A DNA stretch of 64,000 bases from Algoriphagus sp. NG3 (GCF_034119865.1 NZ_CP139421.1:3658001-3722000); one strand, 5' to 3'; counted from the first letter of the stretch, positions 44,400 to 54,985 are shown. Numbers and translations are program-made. Notes: a model not told the origin generated them from the letters alone.

Positions 44400-45284
44400 C
44401 TACCCGTAAACTTTCTTTTCAGCCGACAACAGTGTGTTGTAAAGCAAAGAAGCAATAGTCATCGGCCCTACACCACCAGGCACAGGTGTGATGGCAGATG
44501 CAATTTCAGCTACTTCCTCAAACTTCACGTCGCCTACCAGCCTAAATCCTGATTTCTTGCTGGCATCTTCGATTCTATGGATTCCCACATCGATCACCAC
44601 TGCTCCTGGTTTCACCATGTCAGCCGTTACAAAATGTGGTTTGCCCAGGGCCACAATAAGAATGTCTGCAGATCTGGCTATTTCGGGGAGGTTGGCAGTA
44701 CGGCTATGAGTCAGCGTCACGGTAGCATTTCCAGGATAGCCATTTCTGGCCATCAGAATACTCATCGGACTTCCTACGATATGACTTCTACCAATTACCA
44801 CGCAATGCTTGCCTGAGGTCTCAATATTGTATCTTTTCAGAAGCTCTACGATCCCATAAGGAGTTGCTGCCACGTAAGCTGGCCAGTTGAGTGCCATACG
44901 TCCAACATTTGCCGGAGTAAACCCATCCAAGTCTTTCTCAGGCTTGATCTTATCGGTTACTTTCTCCACGGAGATATGCTTAGGCAGAGGAAGTTGTACG
45001 ATCAACCCATCTATTTCCGGGTTTTCGTTAATATCAGCAACTACCTTCAGCAGCTCTTCTTCGGAGACATCGTCATCCAGTCTTACCAAGGTGGATTCAA
45101 AACCACATTCACTGCAGGCTTTCACTTTCGCATTCACATAAGTGTGACTCGCACCGTCATTTCCTACCAAAATAGCGGCAAGATGGGGTGTTTTTCCTCC
45201 CTCCGCTTTGATTTCCGCTACACGGGCAGCAATTTCAGATTTGATTTCAGAGGATGTTTTTTTACCGTCGATGAGAATTGCCAT
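44400..45284 (-). CDS. folD: Bifunctional methylenetetrahydrofolate dehydrogenase/cyclohydrolase
   Basis: 294 aa, standard length. '[20 protein letters not shown]' contains the catalytic Y-x-x-x-K, '[18 protein letters not shown]' the folate site, '[20 protein letters not shown]' the NADP-binding G-R-S-x-x-V-G-x-P, and '[20 protein letters not shown]' the C-terminal signature. Interconverts 5,10-methylene-, methenyl- and 10-formyl-THF in one-carbon metabolism. Monocistronic between tRNA-Leu and lepA. Confidence 0.97.
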   Translation of the reverse strand: MAILIDGKKTSSEIKSEIAARVAEIKAEGGKTPHLAAILVGNDGASHTYVNAKVKACSECGFESTLVRLDDDVSEEELLKVVADINENPEIDGLIVQLPLPKHISVEKVTDKIKPEKDLDGFTPANVGRMALNWPAYVAATPYGIVELLKRYNIETSGKHCVVIGRSHIVGSPMSILMARNGYPGNATVTLTHSRTANLPEIARSADILIVALGKPHFVTADMVKPGAVVIDVGIHRIEDASKKSGFRLVGDVKFEEVAEIASAITPVPGGVGPMTIASLLYNTLLSAEKKVYG

Positions 45285-45300
45285 GTTTTTTTATTTGAGG

Positions 45301-45514
45301 ATTCAAACTTCGGTATTCAACATTCGAAGTTCGTCATTCATTATTCAATTATTGTTTTTTTCTGCAGTCCCAACACTTTTGACAAATATTGAAATCAGCT
45401 GATTGCATTCATTTTGTAGACTTACGATTCAATATTCGAACTTCATCATTCTACATTCGATATTATTTTTTTAATGATGAATGTCCAATATTGAATACTG
45501 AATATCGAAGTTCA
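45301..45514. repeat. AT-rich repeats between lepA and folD
   Basis: Three related segments occur: 45301-45350 (ATTCAAACTTCGGTATTCAA...), 45427-45462 (ATTCAATATTCGAACTTCAT...) and, inverted, 45475-45514 (ending ATACTGAATATCGAAGTTC). Units built from ATTCGA/TTCGAA allow a large stem. Only repeats are seen in this 248-bp gap. Confidence 0.5.
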
Positions 45515-45532
45515 AAACCTCGCAGTCACTTC

Positions 45533-47320
45533 TTAATCAAGCTTCAGCACCGCCATAAACGCCTCCTGCGGCACCTCGACGTTACCGACTTGCCTCATTC
45601 GCTTCTTACCTTTTTTCTGCTTTTCGAGGAGTTTTCGTTTACGGGAAATATCACCACCATAGCACTTCGCCAATACGTTTTTACGTAAGGCTTTAACGGT
45701 TTCCCGAGCGATGATTTTCTGCCCTATCGCTGCCTGTATGGCGATTTCAAACATCTGTCTCGGCACCAGTTCCTTCAGCTTTTCGCACAGTCTTCTACCC
45801 CATTCGTACGCTTTGTCTCTATGGACTACTGCTGACAAAGCATCTACCGGTTCCCCATTTAGCATCACATCCAGCCTCACCATATGTGACACTTCGTATC
45901 CTTTCAACTCATAATCCAACGAGGCATAACCTCTGGAAATGGTTTTCAGCTTATCGAAGAAGTCAAATACAATCTCTGCCAGCGGCATATCGAAAGTCAG
46001 TTCCACACGCTCTGCAGTCAGGTAAACCTGATTTTTGATCTGCCCTCGCTTGTCCATACATAGCGTAATCACTGCGCCCACATATTCGGAGGCCGTGATG
46101 ATGGACGCTTTCACATAGGGCTCCTCAATATGCTTCATACGCGTAGGATCAGGCATGTCCGACGGCGCATTGATGACTTGGTATGTATCGTTAGTCATCA
46201 GCGCCTTGAACTGCACTGAAGGCACAGTCGTGATCACTGTCATGTCAAACTCACGCTCTAAACGCTCTTGGATGATCTCCATATGGAGCATTCCCAAAAA
46301 GCCGCAACGGAAGCCAAAGCCCAAAGCCATGGAGGTTTCAGGCTCCCAAACGAGTGATGCATCATTCAGCTGAAGCTTCTCCATCGAATAGCGAAGTTCC
46401 TCGTAGTCGGTAGTCTCCACAGGGTAAATACCTGCAAATACCATCGGCTTTACGTTTTCAAAACCCTGAATAGCTTTATCACAAGGCCTTTTGATGTGAG
46501 TGATGGTATCACCCACTTTGATTTCTTTGGCAACTTTCACCCCAGAGATCAGGTAACCAACGTTACCGGCGCTCATAGTATGCTGTGGGATTTGGTTTAG
46601 TCCCAAAATCCCGATTTCATCTGCCTCGTATTCTTTTCCGGTATTGACAAATTTGATCTTGTCACCTTTACTGAAGGTACCGTTGAAAATCCTGAAGATT
46701 ACTTCTACGCCCCGGAAGGGGTTGTAAACCGAGTCAAAAATCATCGCTTGAAGCGGAGCGTCTGGATCTCCTTTGGGTGCTGGAATTCTATTCACCACAG
46801 CTTTCAGGATATCGTCTATGCCGATACCTGTTTTGCCGGAGGCCAAAATAATATCTTCTCTATCGCAACCGATCAGATCAATCACCTCATCGGCAACAGA
46901 TTCTGGGTCAGCACCAGGAAGATCAATTTTATTTAAAACAGGAATGATTTCCAGATCATGGCCAAGAGCCAGATACAAGTTGGAAATCGTCTGCGCTTCG
47001 ATTCCTTGGGAAGCATCCACGATCAGCAATGCACCTTCACAGGCTGCAATCGATCGGGAAACCTCATATGAAAAATCGACGTGGCCGGGCGTATCAATCA
47101 AGTTGAGCGTATATACCTCACCTTCATGGGTATATTTCATCTGGATCGCATGAGACTTGATCGTGATACCACGCTCTCGCTCCAAATCCATATTATCCAA
47201 CAACTGATTCTGCATATCGCGATCCGCGACAGTATCAGTTTGCTGCAGTAATCTATCCGCCAGTGTACTCTTCCCATGATCAATATGGGCGATGATACAG
47301 AAATTCCTTATTTTTTGCAT
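45533..47320 (-). CDS. lepA: Elongation factor 4 (back-translocating GTPase LepA)
   Basis: 595 aa from ATG 47320 ('[18 protein letters not shown]'); ATG 47326 is an alternative. The longer ORF start at 47362 is excluded because a -7 element lies between. G1 '[15 protein letters not shown]', G3 '[12 protein letters not shown]', G4 'NKIDLPGAD', domain II '[20 protein letters not shown]', and the LepA-specific C-terminal domain with '[20 protein letters not shown]' and '[18 protein letters not shown]'. Binds ribosomes and back-translocates or aids initiation. Confidence 0.98.
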   Translation of the reverse strand: MQKIRNFCIIAHIDHGKSTLADRLLQQTDTVADRDMQNQLLDNMDLERERGITIKSHAIQMKYTHEGEVYTLNLIDTPGHVDFSYEVSRSIAACEGALLIVDASQGIEAQTISNLYLALGHDLEIIPVLNKIDLPGADPESVADEVIDLIGCDREDIILASGKTGIGIDDILKAVVNRIPAPKGDPDAPLQAMIFDSVYNPFRGVEVIFRIFNGTFSKGDKIKFVNTGKEYEADEIGILGLNQIPQHTMSAGNVGYLISGVKVAKEIKVGDTITHIKRPCDKAIQGFENVKPMVFAGIYPVETTDYEELRYSMEKLQLNDASLVWEPETSMALGFGFRCGFLGMLHMEIIQERLEREFDMTVITTVPSVQFKALMTNDTYQVINAPSDMPDPTRMKHIEEPYVKASIITASEYVGAVITLCMDKRGQIKNQVYLTAERVELTFDMPLAEIVFDFFDKLKTISRGYASLDYELKGYEVSHMVRLDVMLNGEPVDALSAVVHRDKAYEWGRRLCEKLKELVPRQMFEIAIQAAIGQKIIARETVKALRKNVLAKCYGGDISRKRKLLEKQKKGKKRMRQVGNVEVPQEAFMAVLKLD

Positions 47321-47334
47321 ATCCATTCTGCCCG

Positions 47335-47342
47335 CAAAAGTA
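47335..47342 (-). promoter_or_regulatory. -7 promoter element of lepA
   Basis: Minus strand TACTTTTG fits TAnnTTTG. Transcription from ~47328 leaves a very short leader before ATG 47326/47320, so it decides against the upstream in-frame ATG at 47362. Confidence 0.45.
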
Positions 47343-47362
47343 GTGAAAATTAACAGGATCAT

Positions 47363-47671
47363 TTCATTTTGAAGCGTTTCTTATACAATCCACTTCAACC
47401 ACCGTCAAACTTAAAAAGTGTTAAAACTGTAGAAGCTGCGCCTCCATCCAAAAGTTATACCCTTCATTAAACGGCTGTGAAAAGCAGCTTTTAACTAGGT
47501 ATTTTGATTATTTTCTCCCCACTTTCTGTAAAAAAGCACACATTTTTTTCCTAATTTCACATGACACTCATAAGAAAATCCCCCATTTTTACTCAAACAG
47601 TGAGTTTTTTACGCATGGTATGATTATCTCTACTGAAGCTGATAATATTTTAACGGAATTAATCTCAACTG
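47363..47671. other. Gene-free interval between lepA and the efflux operon
   Basis: 309 bp between divergent genes. Contains a small hairpin ACTCA-AACAG-TGAGT followed by T6 (about 47592-47612) on the plus strand, 60 bp before the adaptor gene, which looks terminator- or attenuator-like. No ORF, no exact TAnnTTTG for the efflux operon and no regulator gene. Confidence 0.4.
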
Positions 47672-48817
47672 ATGAAATACCACTATTTATTTAGGTCAAA
47701 CAGAAAAGTCTTATTCACTATCCTATCATCACTGACACTAATGATAGGATGTAAAGAGGCAGAAGTAGAAGAAGAGGGCATTCCATTGCCTGTATTGACT
47801 CTTAAGCAAGAATCAGCAGCACTTGCCTTTAATTACCTAGGCTCAATAGAAGGTGTAGAGAATGTTCAGATCCGTCCCCAAGTGGAAGGAATTCTGGAGG
47901 CAATCTATGTAGATGAAGGTCAATATGTCAAAAAGGGCGATCCATTGTTTAAGATCAACAGTCAGCCCTACATGGAAGACTTAAAGAACGCACAGGCGAA
48001 TGTCGAACTTGAGAAAGCCCGATTAAAAAAGGCTCAGACTGAAATAGACAGGTTACGTCCTCTAATTGAGAATGAAGTGATCTCAGGCGTAAGGATGGAA
48101 ACCACTCTGGCTGACTATGAGGTGGCTCAGTCTTCCCTGGCAAAGGCAGAAGCTGCAGCGGCCAATATGCAGATCAACATGAATTTCACTACCATAAATG
48201 CTCCTGTGGACGGCTTGATAGGAAGGATCCCAAAGTCTATCGGGAATGTGGTCAAAAAATCCGACGATGCTCCTATCACCACGCTATCCAATGTAAGAGA
48301 AATTTATGTTTATTTCTCTATGAGTGAATCTGACTACCTCTACTATGAGCGGATGAAAAAAGATTCCACCTCTAAGCGAATGAATCCAGATGTAAAACTG
48401 GTATTGGCTGACGGGAGCATTTATGATAAGGTGGGTAAAATCGATGCAAATTCAGGCCAAATTAACCGATCCACAGGATCCATTACTTTACGGGCACATT
48501 TTGAAAATCCTGACACACTATTAAGGACAGGAAATACAGGTAAAATCTTAATGGAGCAGATTTACCCAAATGCTATTCTCATACCGCAGTCCGCTACCAC
48601 TACGATCCAAGACAAACGGTTCATTTTCTTGCTGAATGATGACAATACCGTGTCCCAGCATGAAATTACTATAGAGGGAAGATCCGGCACAAATTATATT
48701 GTAACCGGTAACACACTTAAACCAAATGATAGAATTGTAACTGCAGGACTTAATAAGCTGAGCGAAGGTGTTTTGGTCAAACCTTTGGCACAAGGCAAAT
48801 TACTATCTGATCTGTAA
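47672..48817 (+). CDS. RND efflux periplasmic adaptor lipoprotein
   Basis: 381 aa. 'TILSSLTLMIGCKEAEVEEE' is a lipobox (Cys27). The membrane-fusion-protein layout is clear: 'VQIRPQVEGILEAIYVDEGQ' (lipoyl half 1), a coiled-coil hairpin ~105-165 ('QANVELEKARLKKAQTEIDR'), 'TTINAPVDGLIGRIPKSIGN' (lipoyl half 2), then the beta-barrel and membrane-proximal domain ('NAILIPQSATTTIQDKRFIF'). Links the RND pump to the outer-membrane channel. First gene of a three-gene efflux operon. Confidence 0.95.
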   Translation: MKYHYLFRSNRKVLFTILSSLTLMIGCKEAEVEEEGIPLPVLTLKQESAALAFNYLGSIEGVENVQIRPQVEGILEAIYVDEGQYVKKGDPLFKINSQPYMEDLKNAQANVELEKARLKKAQTEIDRLRPLIENEVISGVRMETTLADYEVAQSSLAKAEAAAANMQINMNFTTINAPVDGLIGRIPKSIGNVVKKSDDAPITTLSNVREIYVYFSMSESDYLYYERMKKDSTSKRMNPDVKLVLADGSIYDKVGKIDANSGQINRSTGSITLRAHFENPDTLLRTGNTGKILMEQIYPNAILIPQSATTTIQDKRFIFLLNDDNTVSQHEITIEGRSGTNYIVTGNTLKPNDRIVTAGLNKLSEGVLVKPLAQGKLLSDL

Positions 48818-48827
48818 TCCCTAACAA

Positions 48828-48944
48828 GCGGTAACCCTTCATAACCCTCTCTTTAAGTTATAAAGAAGGGAGTTTAATTAAATTCATTAACATACTAATT
48901 CTCTCTGATTTAGAGAGGGGTGGCTCTCCTTGTGGGTTGTTACC
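48828..48944. repeat. Palindromic element between adaptor and permease genes
   Basis: The ends GGTAACCC (48830-48837) and GGGTTGTTACC (48934-48944) are inverted repeats. Just inside them, AACCCTCTCTTTAA (48843-48856) faces TTAGAGAGGGGTGG (48910-48923). The ~117-bp unit can fold into one long imperfect stem. It sits in the 158-bp gap of the efflux operon and explains why that gap is unusually long. Confidence 0.65.
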
Positions 48945-48975
48945 ACTTTTTGTCAAGGTTAACCCTGATGAACGC

Positions 48976-51900
48976 ATGATAAAAAACATAATTCAAAGGC
49001 CGGTCCTCGCATTGGTAATATCTATCCTCCTAGTTTTGGCAGGAGCTGCCAGTATTTCCAAACTTCCCGTTGAAAGATTTCCGGAAATCGCACCTCCCAG
49101 TGTGAGTGTCCAAGTGTATTATCCTGGTGCAAATGCAGAAACGGTTGCCAAATCTGTACTTCTCCCCCTTGAAGAAGCTATAAACGGTGCGGAGAACATG
49201 AGTTATATAAACTCCACAGCCACTAACTCCGGAAGGGGGCGATCCACGGTCTATTTTGAGCCGGGTACTGATCCAAACGTAGCCGCTGTAGAAATCCAAA
49301 ATAGAATTTCCATGGTGATGGAGCAGATTCCTTCCGAGGTAAGGGAAGCAGGAATCGTGGTGTTAAAGAGACTTAAAGGATCTCTGATGACCATCAATAT
49401 CTACAGCGAAAACGGCACTTTTGATGAAACATTTCTGAATGCATACACCCGTATGAAAATCAGAAGGGAACTCAAAAGAGTCGGAGGGATTGCAGAAGCT
49501 TCTATTCTTAGATCGAGAGATTATGCGATGAGAATCTGGCTAAACCCTGAAAAATTAGCTCTTTACGGATTGACCCCGCGGGATGTCATGGATGAAGTAA
49601 GAGACCAAAGCTTTGAGGCTGCCCCCGGGAAATTTGGAGAAAACTCTGAAGAGGTTTTTGAGATTATTTTGAAGCATGGCGGACGATTCAGTGAGCCGGA
49701 AGAGTATGAAAACCTGGTCATTAAATCAGAAGCAGACGGTTCGCAACTCCGGCTTAGAGACGTGGCAAGGCTTGAATTTGGCGCTTCTAACTACGCCAGT
49801 GAAAATAGACTGGATGGAAAAGCCGCAGTGACTATAGATATCGTGCAGCAGCAGGGAGCCAATGCGGTAGAAATAGACAAGGAGGTGCGTGCTATCATGG
49901 AAGATCAGGCAAAATCATTTCCTGACGGGATGAAATACAATATTACCTACAGCGTCAGGGATCAGATAGATGAATCCATGCACCATGTGCAGAAAACTCT
50001 TCTTGAAGCATTCGTATTGGTATTTTTGGTTGTTTTTATCTTTTTACAGGATTTCCGGGCTACCATTATCACCGCCATATCCATCCCTGTATCGCTTATC
50101 GGTACATTCTTATTCCTTCAGCTGATCGGAGCCACAATGAATGTCCTGAGCATGTTCTCCATTGTGCTGGCGATCGGTATTGTTGTGGATGATGCCATCG
50201 TGGTGATCGAGGCTATCTATGAGAAAATCCACGACCATGGAATGAAAGTGATAGATGCAGTGAATGCGGCTATGTCGGAAATTACGGGAGCGATTATTTC
50301 GATTACCATTGTAATTGCAGCTGTATTCTTGCCTGCCGGATTTCTAGATGGACCTGTGGGTGTTTTTTACAAAGAATTTGCCTTCACCATCATCTTTGCA
50401 GTGTTTATCTCCGCTGTCAACGCATTGACACTTGTACCGGTATTAAGTGCGCTGATACTGGGCAAAAAGAAAAGGGAAAAGGAAAACTCCAAAAACGGAT
50501 TTTTTGTCAGAACCGGTATTTCCGCAAAATTCAAAAAGCTCTATGCGCTGCAAGCAAAGGGACTTAAAAAGTTTGATGTGGTTTTTGATAAGTTCACCTT
50601 CCAATACATCAGGTTGGTCAAATGGTCCATTGCGCGCAAATGGTGGACTCTAGGTGGGCTGACACTGGTCACAGCACTTACCTTCTTTCTTGCATCCGGC
50701 ACTCCAAAAGGTTTTATCCCTACAGAAGATGATAACTTCCTTATCTTCTCCCTCACCATGCCTGAAGGATCTTCCCTTCACCGAACTAACCAATTACTCA
50801 GAGCGGCAGACTCAATTTTGCATAAGGAACCTGCAGTCGCGAGTGTAAATACAGTATCGGGCTACAATATTGTCGATGACTCTGAAAGTGCATCTACAGG
50901 GCTGGGCTATGTTAAATTGAAGGACATTAAAAACAGGGGAGATATTTCCAACATTAAGGAAGTGGTCAAACACCTAACCAAAAAACTAGAAGTATTAAAC
51001 GAAGCAAAAATCAACATGTATCCACGCCCAACCGTTCAGGGCTTCGGTAATTTTGATGGGGTGCAGATCGTTCTTCAGGATTATTCTGATGGGGATCTCG
51101 CAGAATTTGGAGTGCTGGTGAATGAATTTGTGGCGGAATTGTCCAGACAAAAACAAGTGGAGAGTGCATTTACTTCATACAACACGAATTTCCCTCAATT
51201 CAAACTGGATATTGATTATGAAAAAGCGAAGGGATTGGGAGTAAGTGTGAAAGACATGATGTTTACAATTCAATCCAACTTTGGTAGAACACGTGTCGGC
51301 GATTTTAACAGATTCACACGCCAATATATGGTGTACATGCAGTCTGACATCGAGTATAGAGAAACGCCAGACGCCATCAATTCCATCATGATCAAAAACA
51401 ACAAGGGCGAAATGGTACCCCTAAGTTCTTTTGTAAGACTTGTGCCATCTTATGGGCCGGAGACGGTGTTTAGATACAACCTATATAATGCAGCAAGAAT
51501 TAACATTACCCCAGCAAAAGGATACAGCACAGGTGATGTGATGGGTATGATAGATGAACTCACTGCCCAAAAATTACCTGCCAATCTAGGCTTTGAATGG
51601 ACAGGTATGAGTTTGGAAGAGAAGAAATCGGGTTCGGATACTACTATTATTTTCATCATCAGTATTATCCTTACCTACTTCATATTGGCTGCCCAATACG
51701 AAAGCTTCTGGCTACCGATGGCAGTAATCCTCTCTCTTCCCGCTGGTATATTGGGGATCTATGTTTCAATCAATCTTGTAGGAATAGACAATAACATCTA
51801 TGTACAGGTGGGAATGATTATGCTCATAGGCTTACTTGCTAAGAATGGTATTCTAATCGTGGAATTTGTAGCCCAAAAACGAAGGGCAGGCCTAGCTGTA

Positions 51901-52185
51901 CTGGAGGCTGTAATCGAAGCCTGTAAACTGAGGCTTCGCCCAATTATGATGACCTCTTTTGCATTTACTGCCGGACTGATTCCATTGATGTTTTCTGTGG
52001 GATCATCAGCAGAAGGCACCAAATCAGTGAGTATAGGTACCGCAGGAGGAATGATCTTCGGGATTTCCCTAGGGCTGATTTTCATCCCGGTACTTGCCTT
52101 TGTTTTCCAGCAGCTACAAGACCGTTTATCCCTGACCGTAAGTAAGACCGTAGAGACAACAGACACAAACAATGAATCATACTAA
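48976..52185 (+). CDS. RND (HAE1-type) multidrug efflux permease
   Basis: 1069 aa from ATG 48976 ('MIKNIIQRPVLALVISIL'); an earlier in-frame start falls in the palindromic element. Twelve membrane helices in two repeats separated by large periplasmic domains. 'GIVVDDAIVVIEAIYEKIHD' (TM4) carries the proton-relay Asp pair and 'GLLAKNGILIVEFVAQKRRA' (TM10) the Lys. 'PVSLIGTFLFLQLIGATMNV' and 'RLRPIMMTSFAFTAGLIPLM' are conserved. A proton-driven trimeric inner-membrane pump for drugs, dyes or detergents; the substrate is not predictable. Overlaps the next gene by 14 bp. Confidence 0.96.
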   Translation: MIKNIIQRPVLALVISILLVLAGAASISKLPVERFPEIAPPSVSVQVYYPGANAETVAKSVLLPLEEAINGAENMSYINSTATNSGRGRSTVYFEPGTDPNVAAVEIQNRISMVMEQIPSEVREAGIVVLKRLKGSLMTINIYSENGTFDETFLNAYTRMKIRRELKRVGGIAEASILRSRDYAMRIWLNPEKLALYGLTPRDVMDEVRDQSFEAAPGKFGENSEEVFEIILKHGGRFSEPEEYENLVIKSEADGSQLRLRDVARLEFGASNYASENRLDGKAAVTIDIVQQQGANAVEIDKEVRAIMEDQAKSFPDGMKYNITYSVRDQIDESMHHVQKTLLEAFVLVFLVVFIFLQDFRATIITAISIPVSLIGTFLFLQLIGATMNVLSMFSIVLAIGIVVDDAIVVIEAIYEKIHDHGMKVIDAVNAAMSEITGAIISITIVIAAVFLPAGFLDGPVGVFYKEFAFTIIFAVFISAVNALTLVPVLSALILGKKKREKENSKNGFFVRTGISAKFKKLYALQAKGLKKFDVVFDKFTFQYIRLVKWSIARKWWTLGGLTLVTALTFFLASGTPKGFIPTEDDNFLIFSLTMPEGSSLHRTNQLLRAADSILHKEPAVASVNTVSGYNIVDDSESASTGLGYVKLKDIKNRGDISNIKEVVKHLTKKLEVLNEAKINMYPRPTVQGFGNFDGVQIVLQDYSDGDLAEFGVLVNEFVAELSRQKQVESAFTSYNTNFPQFKLDIDYEKAKGLGVSVKDMMFTIQSNFGRTRVGDFNRFTRQYMVYMQSDIEYRETPDAINSIMIKNNKGEMVPLSSFVRLVPSYGPETVFRYNLYNAARINITPAKGYSTGDVMGMIDELTAQKLPANLGFEWTGMSLEEKKSGSDTTIIFIISIILTYFILAAQYESFWLPMAVILSLPAGILGIYVSINLVGIDNNIYVQVGMIMLIGLLAKNGILIVEFVAQKRRAGLAVLEAVIEACKLRLRPIMMTSFAFTAGLIPLMFSVGSSAEGTKSVSIGTAGGMIFGISLGLIFIPVLAFVFQQLQDRLSLTVSKTVETTDTNNESY

Positions 52186-53656
52186 GAGATTACTTCCTAT
52201 TTTCATTATGCTTCTGGCAGCGGTAAGTTGCAAAGTGGGAGAAAACTACTCCAGACCCGAGGTAGATTTGCCAGAAGAATATTATGGAGGAGAAAAGCTT
52301 CAAGACAGTGCGTTTGTAGGTGATAATGAAATCGCCACGATCGATTGGAAAGAATTCTTTAAAGATTCTACGCTCAATTCACTGATTGACATTGCTCTGG
52401 AAGACAATTTTGATATTCAAAAAATTTCCAAACAGATCGAGATTGCAAATGAGAGCTTCCTCCAATCCAAGGCCAACTTCCTCCCTAGCTTGGGGGCAAA
52501 TCCTGCTGAATTCAGAAGAGAATACTTCGGGGGTAATTTCAACAACTATGGATCGAACCGTTCTAGAAGGAACCATGGCGAAAATATCCCAAAAACACTT
52601 TACACAGAAAACCTGGTATATGCCGTTTCCCTACAGTCTAGCTGGGAACTGGATATCTGGGGCAAGCTAAGATGGCAAAAAGAGGCTGCAATGGCGGAAT
52701 ACATGCAAACCCAAGAATTTAAAAAAGCTTTGCAAACTGCCTTGGTATCTGAGATTGCCTCCACCTATTATAACATCCTCATGATCAAGTCACAGATGAC
52801 GGTGGCGAAGCGGAATTATGATCTGAGCTTAAACACCCTGAAAGTCGTAAAACTTCAGTATGAGGCAGGTGAAAACACCGCTTTGGCAATTCAACAAACC
52901 GAATCCCAGATGCTTCGGGCAAAATCCTTGATTCCACAGCTGGAAAAAGCATATACCATTCAGGAAAACAAACTCAACAATCTGCTGGGAAGATCTCCTC
53001 AAGCTATTGAATATAAAGGGGCGCTGGATAGGCTGGCGCTAGACAGCTCATATAGCACCGGAGTACCCTTGGCATTGATCCAAAACCGCCCTGATGTGGC
53101 AGCGTCAGAATACGACCTCATAGCCAGCAATGCCCGGGTAGGCATCAACAAAGCCATGAGATACCCTTCACTGACAATCAATGCAGCTACAGGCCTTAAC
53201 TCTATGAGTTTCGGAAATGTATTTGACCCGCTTGGCTCCGGATTCGCTATGGTAAATGGGGCTCTTTTCCAGCCTATTTTCCAAAACAGAAAACTCAAAA
53301 CGAGATACAGAATAGCTGTAAAAGAAAGAGAAATTGCCGAGGTTGATTTCAAAGAAAAAGTAACTGTAGCTGTCACAGAAGTATCCAATGCACTGGTGAG
53401 TATAGAAAAACTCGAAGAAGAGTATGCTATTGCACAGGAACGCATGAGAGTCACCACCAAAGGTATGACTAATGCTTTCTTATTATTTGAAAGTGGCTTT
53501 GCAAACTACCTGGAGATCATCAATGCCCAAGAAGACGCACTGCAAAACCAGCTGGAAGTAGTGCAGCTGAAGATGCAGTTGATCCTTGCCAAAGTGGAAT
53601 TGTATAGAAGTTTGGGAGGCGGATGGACTGCTGAAGAACAGGAAGCTGGGGAGTGA
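52172..53656 (+). CDS. RND efflux outer-membrane channel lipoprotein (TolC/NodT type)
   Basis: 494 aa. 'PIFIMLLAAVSCKVGENYSR' is a lipobox (Cys21) with the usual 'YSRPEVDLPEEYY' after it. Two TolC-type repeats: 'LQSSWELDIWGKLRWQKEAA' and 'LIQNRPDVAASEYDLIASNA', with 'LFQPIFQNRKLKTRYRIAVK' in repeat 2 and long coiled-coil helices ('QYEAGENTALAIQQTESQML'). Forms the trimeric outer-membrane duct of the pump. Translationally coupled to the permease by a 14-bp overlap. Confidence 0.95.
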   Translation: MNHTKRLLPIFIMLLAAVSCKVGENYSRPEVDLPEEYYGGEKLQDSAFVGDNEIATIDWKEFFKDSTLNSLIDIALEDNFDIQKISKQIEIANESFLQSKANFLPSLGANPAEFRREYFGGNFNNYGSNRSRRNHGENIPKTLYTENLVYAVSLQSSWELDIWGKLRWQKEAAMAEYMQTQEFKKALQTALVSEIASTYYNILMIKSQMTVAKRNYDLSLNTLKVVKLQYEAGENTALAIQQTESQMLRAKSLIPQLEKAYTIQENKLNNLLGRSPQAIEYKGALDRLALDSSYSTGVPLALIQNRPDVAASEYDLIASNARVGINKAMRYPSLTINAATGLNSMSFGNVFDPLGSGFAMVNGALFQPIFQNRKLKTRYRIAVKEREIAEVDFKEKVTVAVTEVSNALVSIEKLEEEYAIAQERMRVTTKGMTNAFLLFESGFANYLEIINAQEDALQNQLEVVQLKMQLILAKVELYRSLGGGWTAEEQEAGE

Positions 53657-53710
53657 TGACTTCTTAAATAAGAAAATAATCACAACTTTGTGCTTTCAAA
53701 CTCAAGTAGC

Positions 53711-54250
53711 ATGCAGTCTGTAGCCGAAAATAAAAAGTCCAATAACATAGCCGAATACATCATCTACATGTATCAAATGGAGGATCTTATCCGGTCCTAC
53801 CAAGGCGATCCAGAGGGAATCAAAACCTACGTAGTCTCCAAGTACCCTGTGTCTGAAGATGACAAAAGTAAAATTACGGCTTGGTACTTGGAGCTTTTGG
53901 ACAAAATGAAAACCCAGAATACCCTGGAAAAAGGACACCTGGAGGAATTGAACAGCTTGGTGTCTGAGCTCGCTCAGATCCACTGGAATCTTCTGAAAAC
54001 TGACCCAACCTATTTTGACGCCTATGGCAGAGCCAAACCATTTATCATCGAAGCAGTGATGCAGGCCGAGGGACAAGATCTTGGAAATGAAATCCAAATA
54101 TGTCTGAACGGAGTTTACGGTCTTTTGCTTTGTCGCCTGCTGGGCAAAAAAGTATCTGATGAACAACTAAAATCAGCCGATGCTTATGGGGATATTCTGA
54201 GCACACTGAGCTATCATTACCATGTAAGAAGTAGTATTTCAAAGAATTGA
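53711..54250 (+). CDS. DUF4924 protein
   Basis: 179 aa from ATG 53711 ('MQSVAENKKSNNIAEYII'); an in-frame GTG at 53690 overlaps a -7-like element (CAACTTTG, 53683-53690) and is unlikely. All-helical. 'AEYIIYMYQMEDLIRSYQGD', 'GHLEELNSLVSELAQIHWNL' and 'LNGVYGLLLCRLLGKKVSDE' match the Bacteroidota-specific DUF4924 as I remember it. No signal or membrane helix; cytoplasmic, role unknown. It starts 55 bp after the efflux operon but probably has its own promoter. Confidence 0.8.
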   Translation: MQSVAENKKSNNIAEYIIYMYQMEDLIRSYQGDPEGIKTYVVSKYPVSEDDKSKITAWYLELLDKMKTQNTLEKGHLEELNSLVSELAQIHWNLLKTDPTYFDAYGRAKPFIIEAVMQAEGQDLGNEIQICLNGVYGLLLCRLLGKKVSDEQLKSADAYGDILSTLSYHYHVRSSISKN

Positions 54251-54254
54251 ATCT

Positions 54255-54282
54255 TGAATTGAAAGATTGGAAAATTGAAAAA
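54255..54282. repeat. Inverted repeat, left arm flanking the EEP gene
   Basis: TTGAATTGAAAGATTGGAAA-ATTGAAAA, an AT-rich arm whose inverse recurs at 54987-55023 beyond the gene (approximate match with small indels). The TTG start codon of the EEP gene (54275) lies within it. Confidence 0.6.
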
Positions 54283-54985
54283 TTTGAAGGTTGTCACATG
54301 GAATTGTAATGGAGCGCTGAGAAAGAAATACCAATTTCTAGATCAGTTTGATGCTGACGTTTACGTGATTCAGGAATGTGAGAATCCCTTAGAATGCATT
54401 CAAAGTGATTATACTAATTGGGCAAAAAACCATTTGTGGATTGGAGATAGTAAAAACAAAGGGCTTGGGGTTTTCGCGAAAGAAAATATAAAGTTGGAAG
54501 TTCTTGATTGGCCCAACGTTTATAACGACCATTCTGTAAAGCATTTTTTGCCTTGTCTAATTAATGGGAACACTCAGTTTATTGCTGTGTGGGCTCATTC
54601 AAATAACTCTCCAACTTTTGGATATATAGGTCAGTTCTGGAAATACCTACAACTTCACAAGTCAAAATTTAACGAAATAATTATTGCGGGTGATTTTAAC
54701 AGCAATTCAAGATGGGATCGTTGGTGGAATCATTCGGATGTTATTCGAGAATTGAAGGAAATAAATATTGAGAGTTTTTATCATCTATATTTCTACGAAC
54801 GATCAGGAAAAGAGCAACAACCCACTTTTTTCCTTCAAAGAAATCTTCAAAAACCCTATCATATCGACTATGTTTTTGGCAGCTCTTTTTTCAAAAACAA
54901 ACTTAACAAAGTAGAGATCGGAAAAATTGAGGAGTGGTTACTGCTTAGTGATCACTTACCCATGTTTTGTGAATTCACGGATTGA
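54275..54985 (+). CDS. Endonuclease/exonuclease/phosphatase family protein
   Basis: 236 aa. 'LKVVTWNCNGALRKKYQFLD' (Asn site), 'DVYVIQECENP' (metal Glu), 'FIAVWAHSNNSPTFGYIG', 'NEIIIAGDFNSNSRWDRW' (G-D-F-N) and 'LLLSDHLPMFCEF' (S-D-H) define a Mg2+-dependent EEP nuclease/phosphatase. No ATG is available near the N-terminus; TTG 54275 or TTG 54284 must be used. Codon usage is visibly more AT-rich than that of the neighbours, and the gene is enclosed by inverted repeats, so it may be imported. The substrate (nucleic acid versus phosphoester) is unknown. Confidence 0.85.
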   Translation: MKNLKVVTWNCNGALRKKYQFLDQFDADVYVIQECENPLECIQSDYTNWAKNHLWIGDSKNKGLGVFAKENIKLEVLDWPNVYNDHSVKHFLPCLINGNTQFIAVWAHSNNSPTFGYIGQFWKYLQLHKSKFNEIIIAGDFNSNSRWDRWWNHSDVIRELKEINIESFYHLYFYERSGKEQQPTFFLQRNLQKPYHIDYVFGSSFFKNKLNKVEIGKIEEWLLLSDHLPMFCEFTD

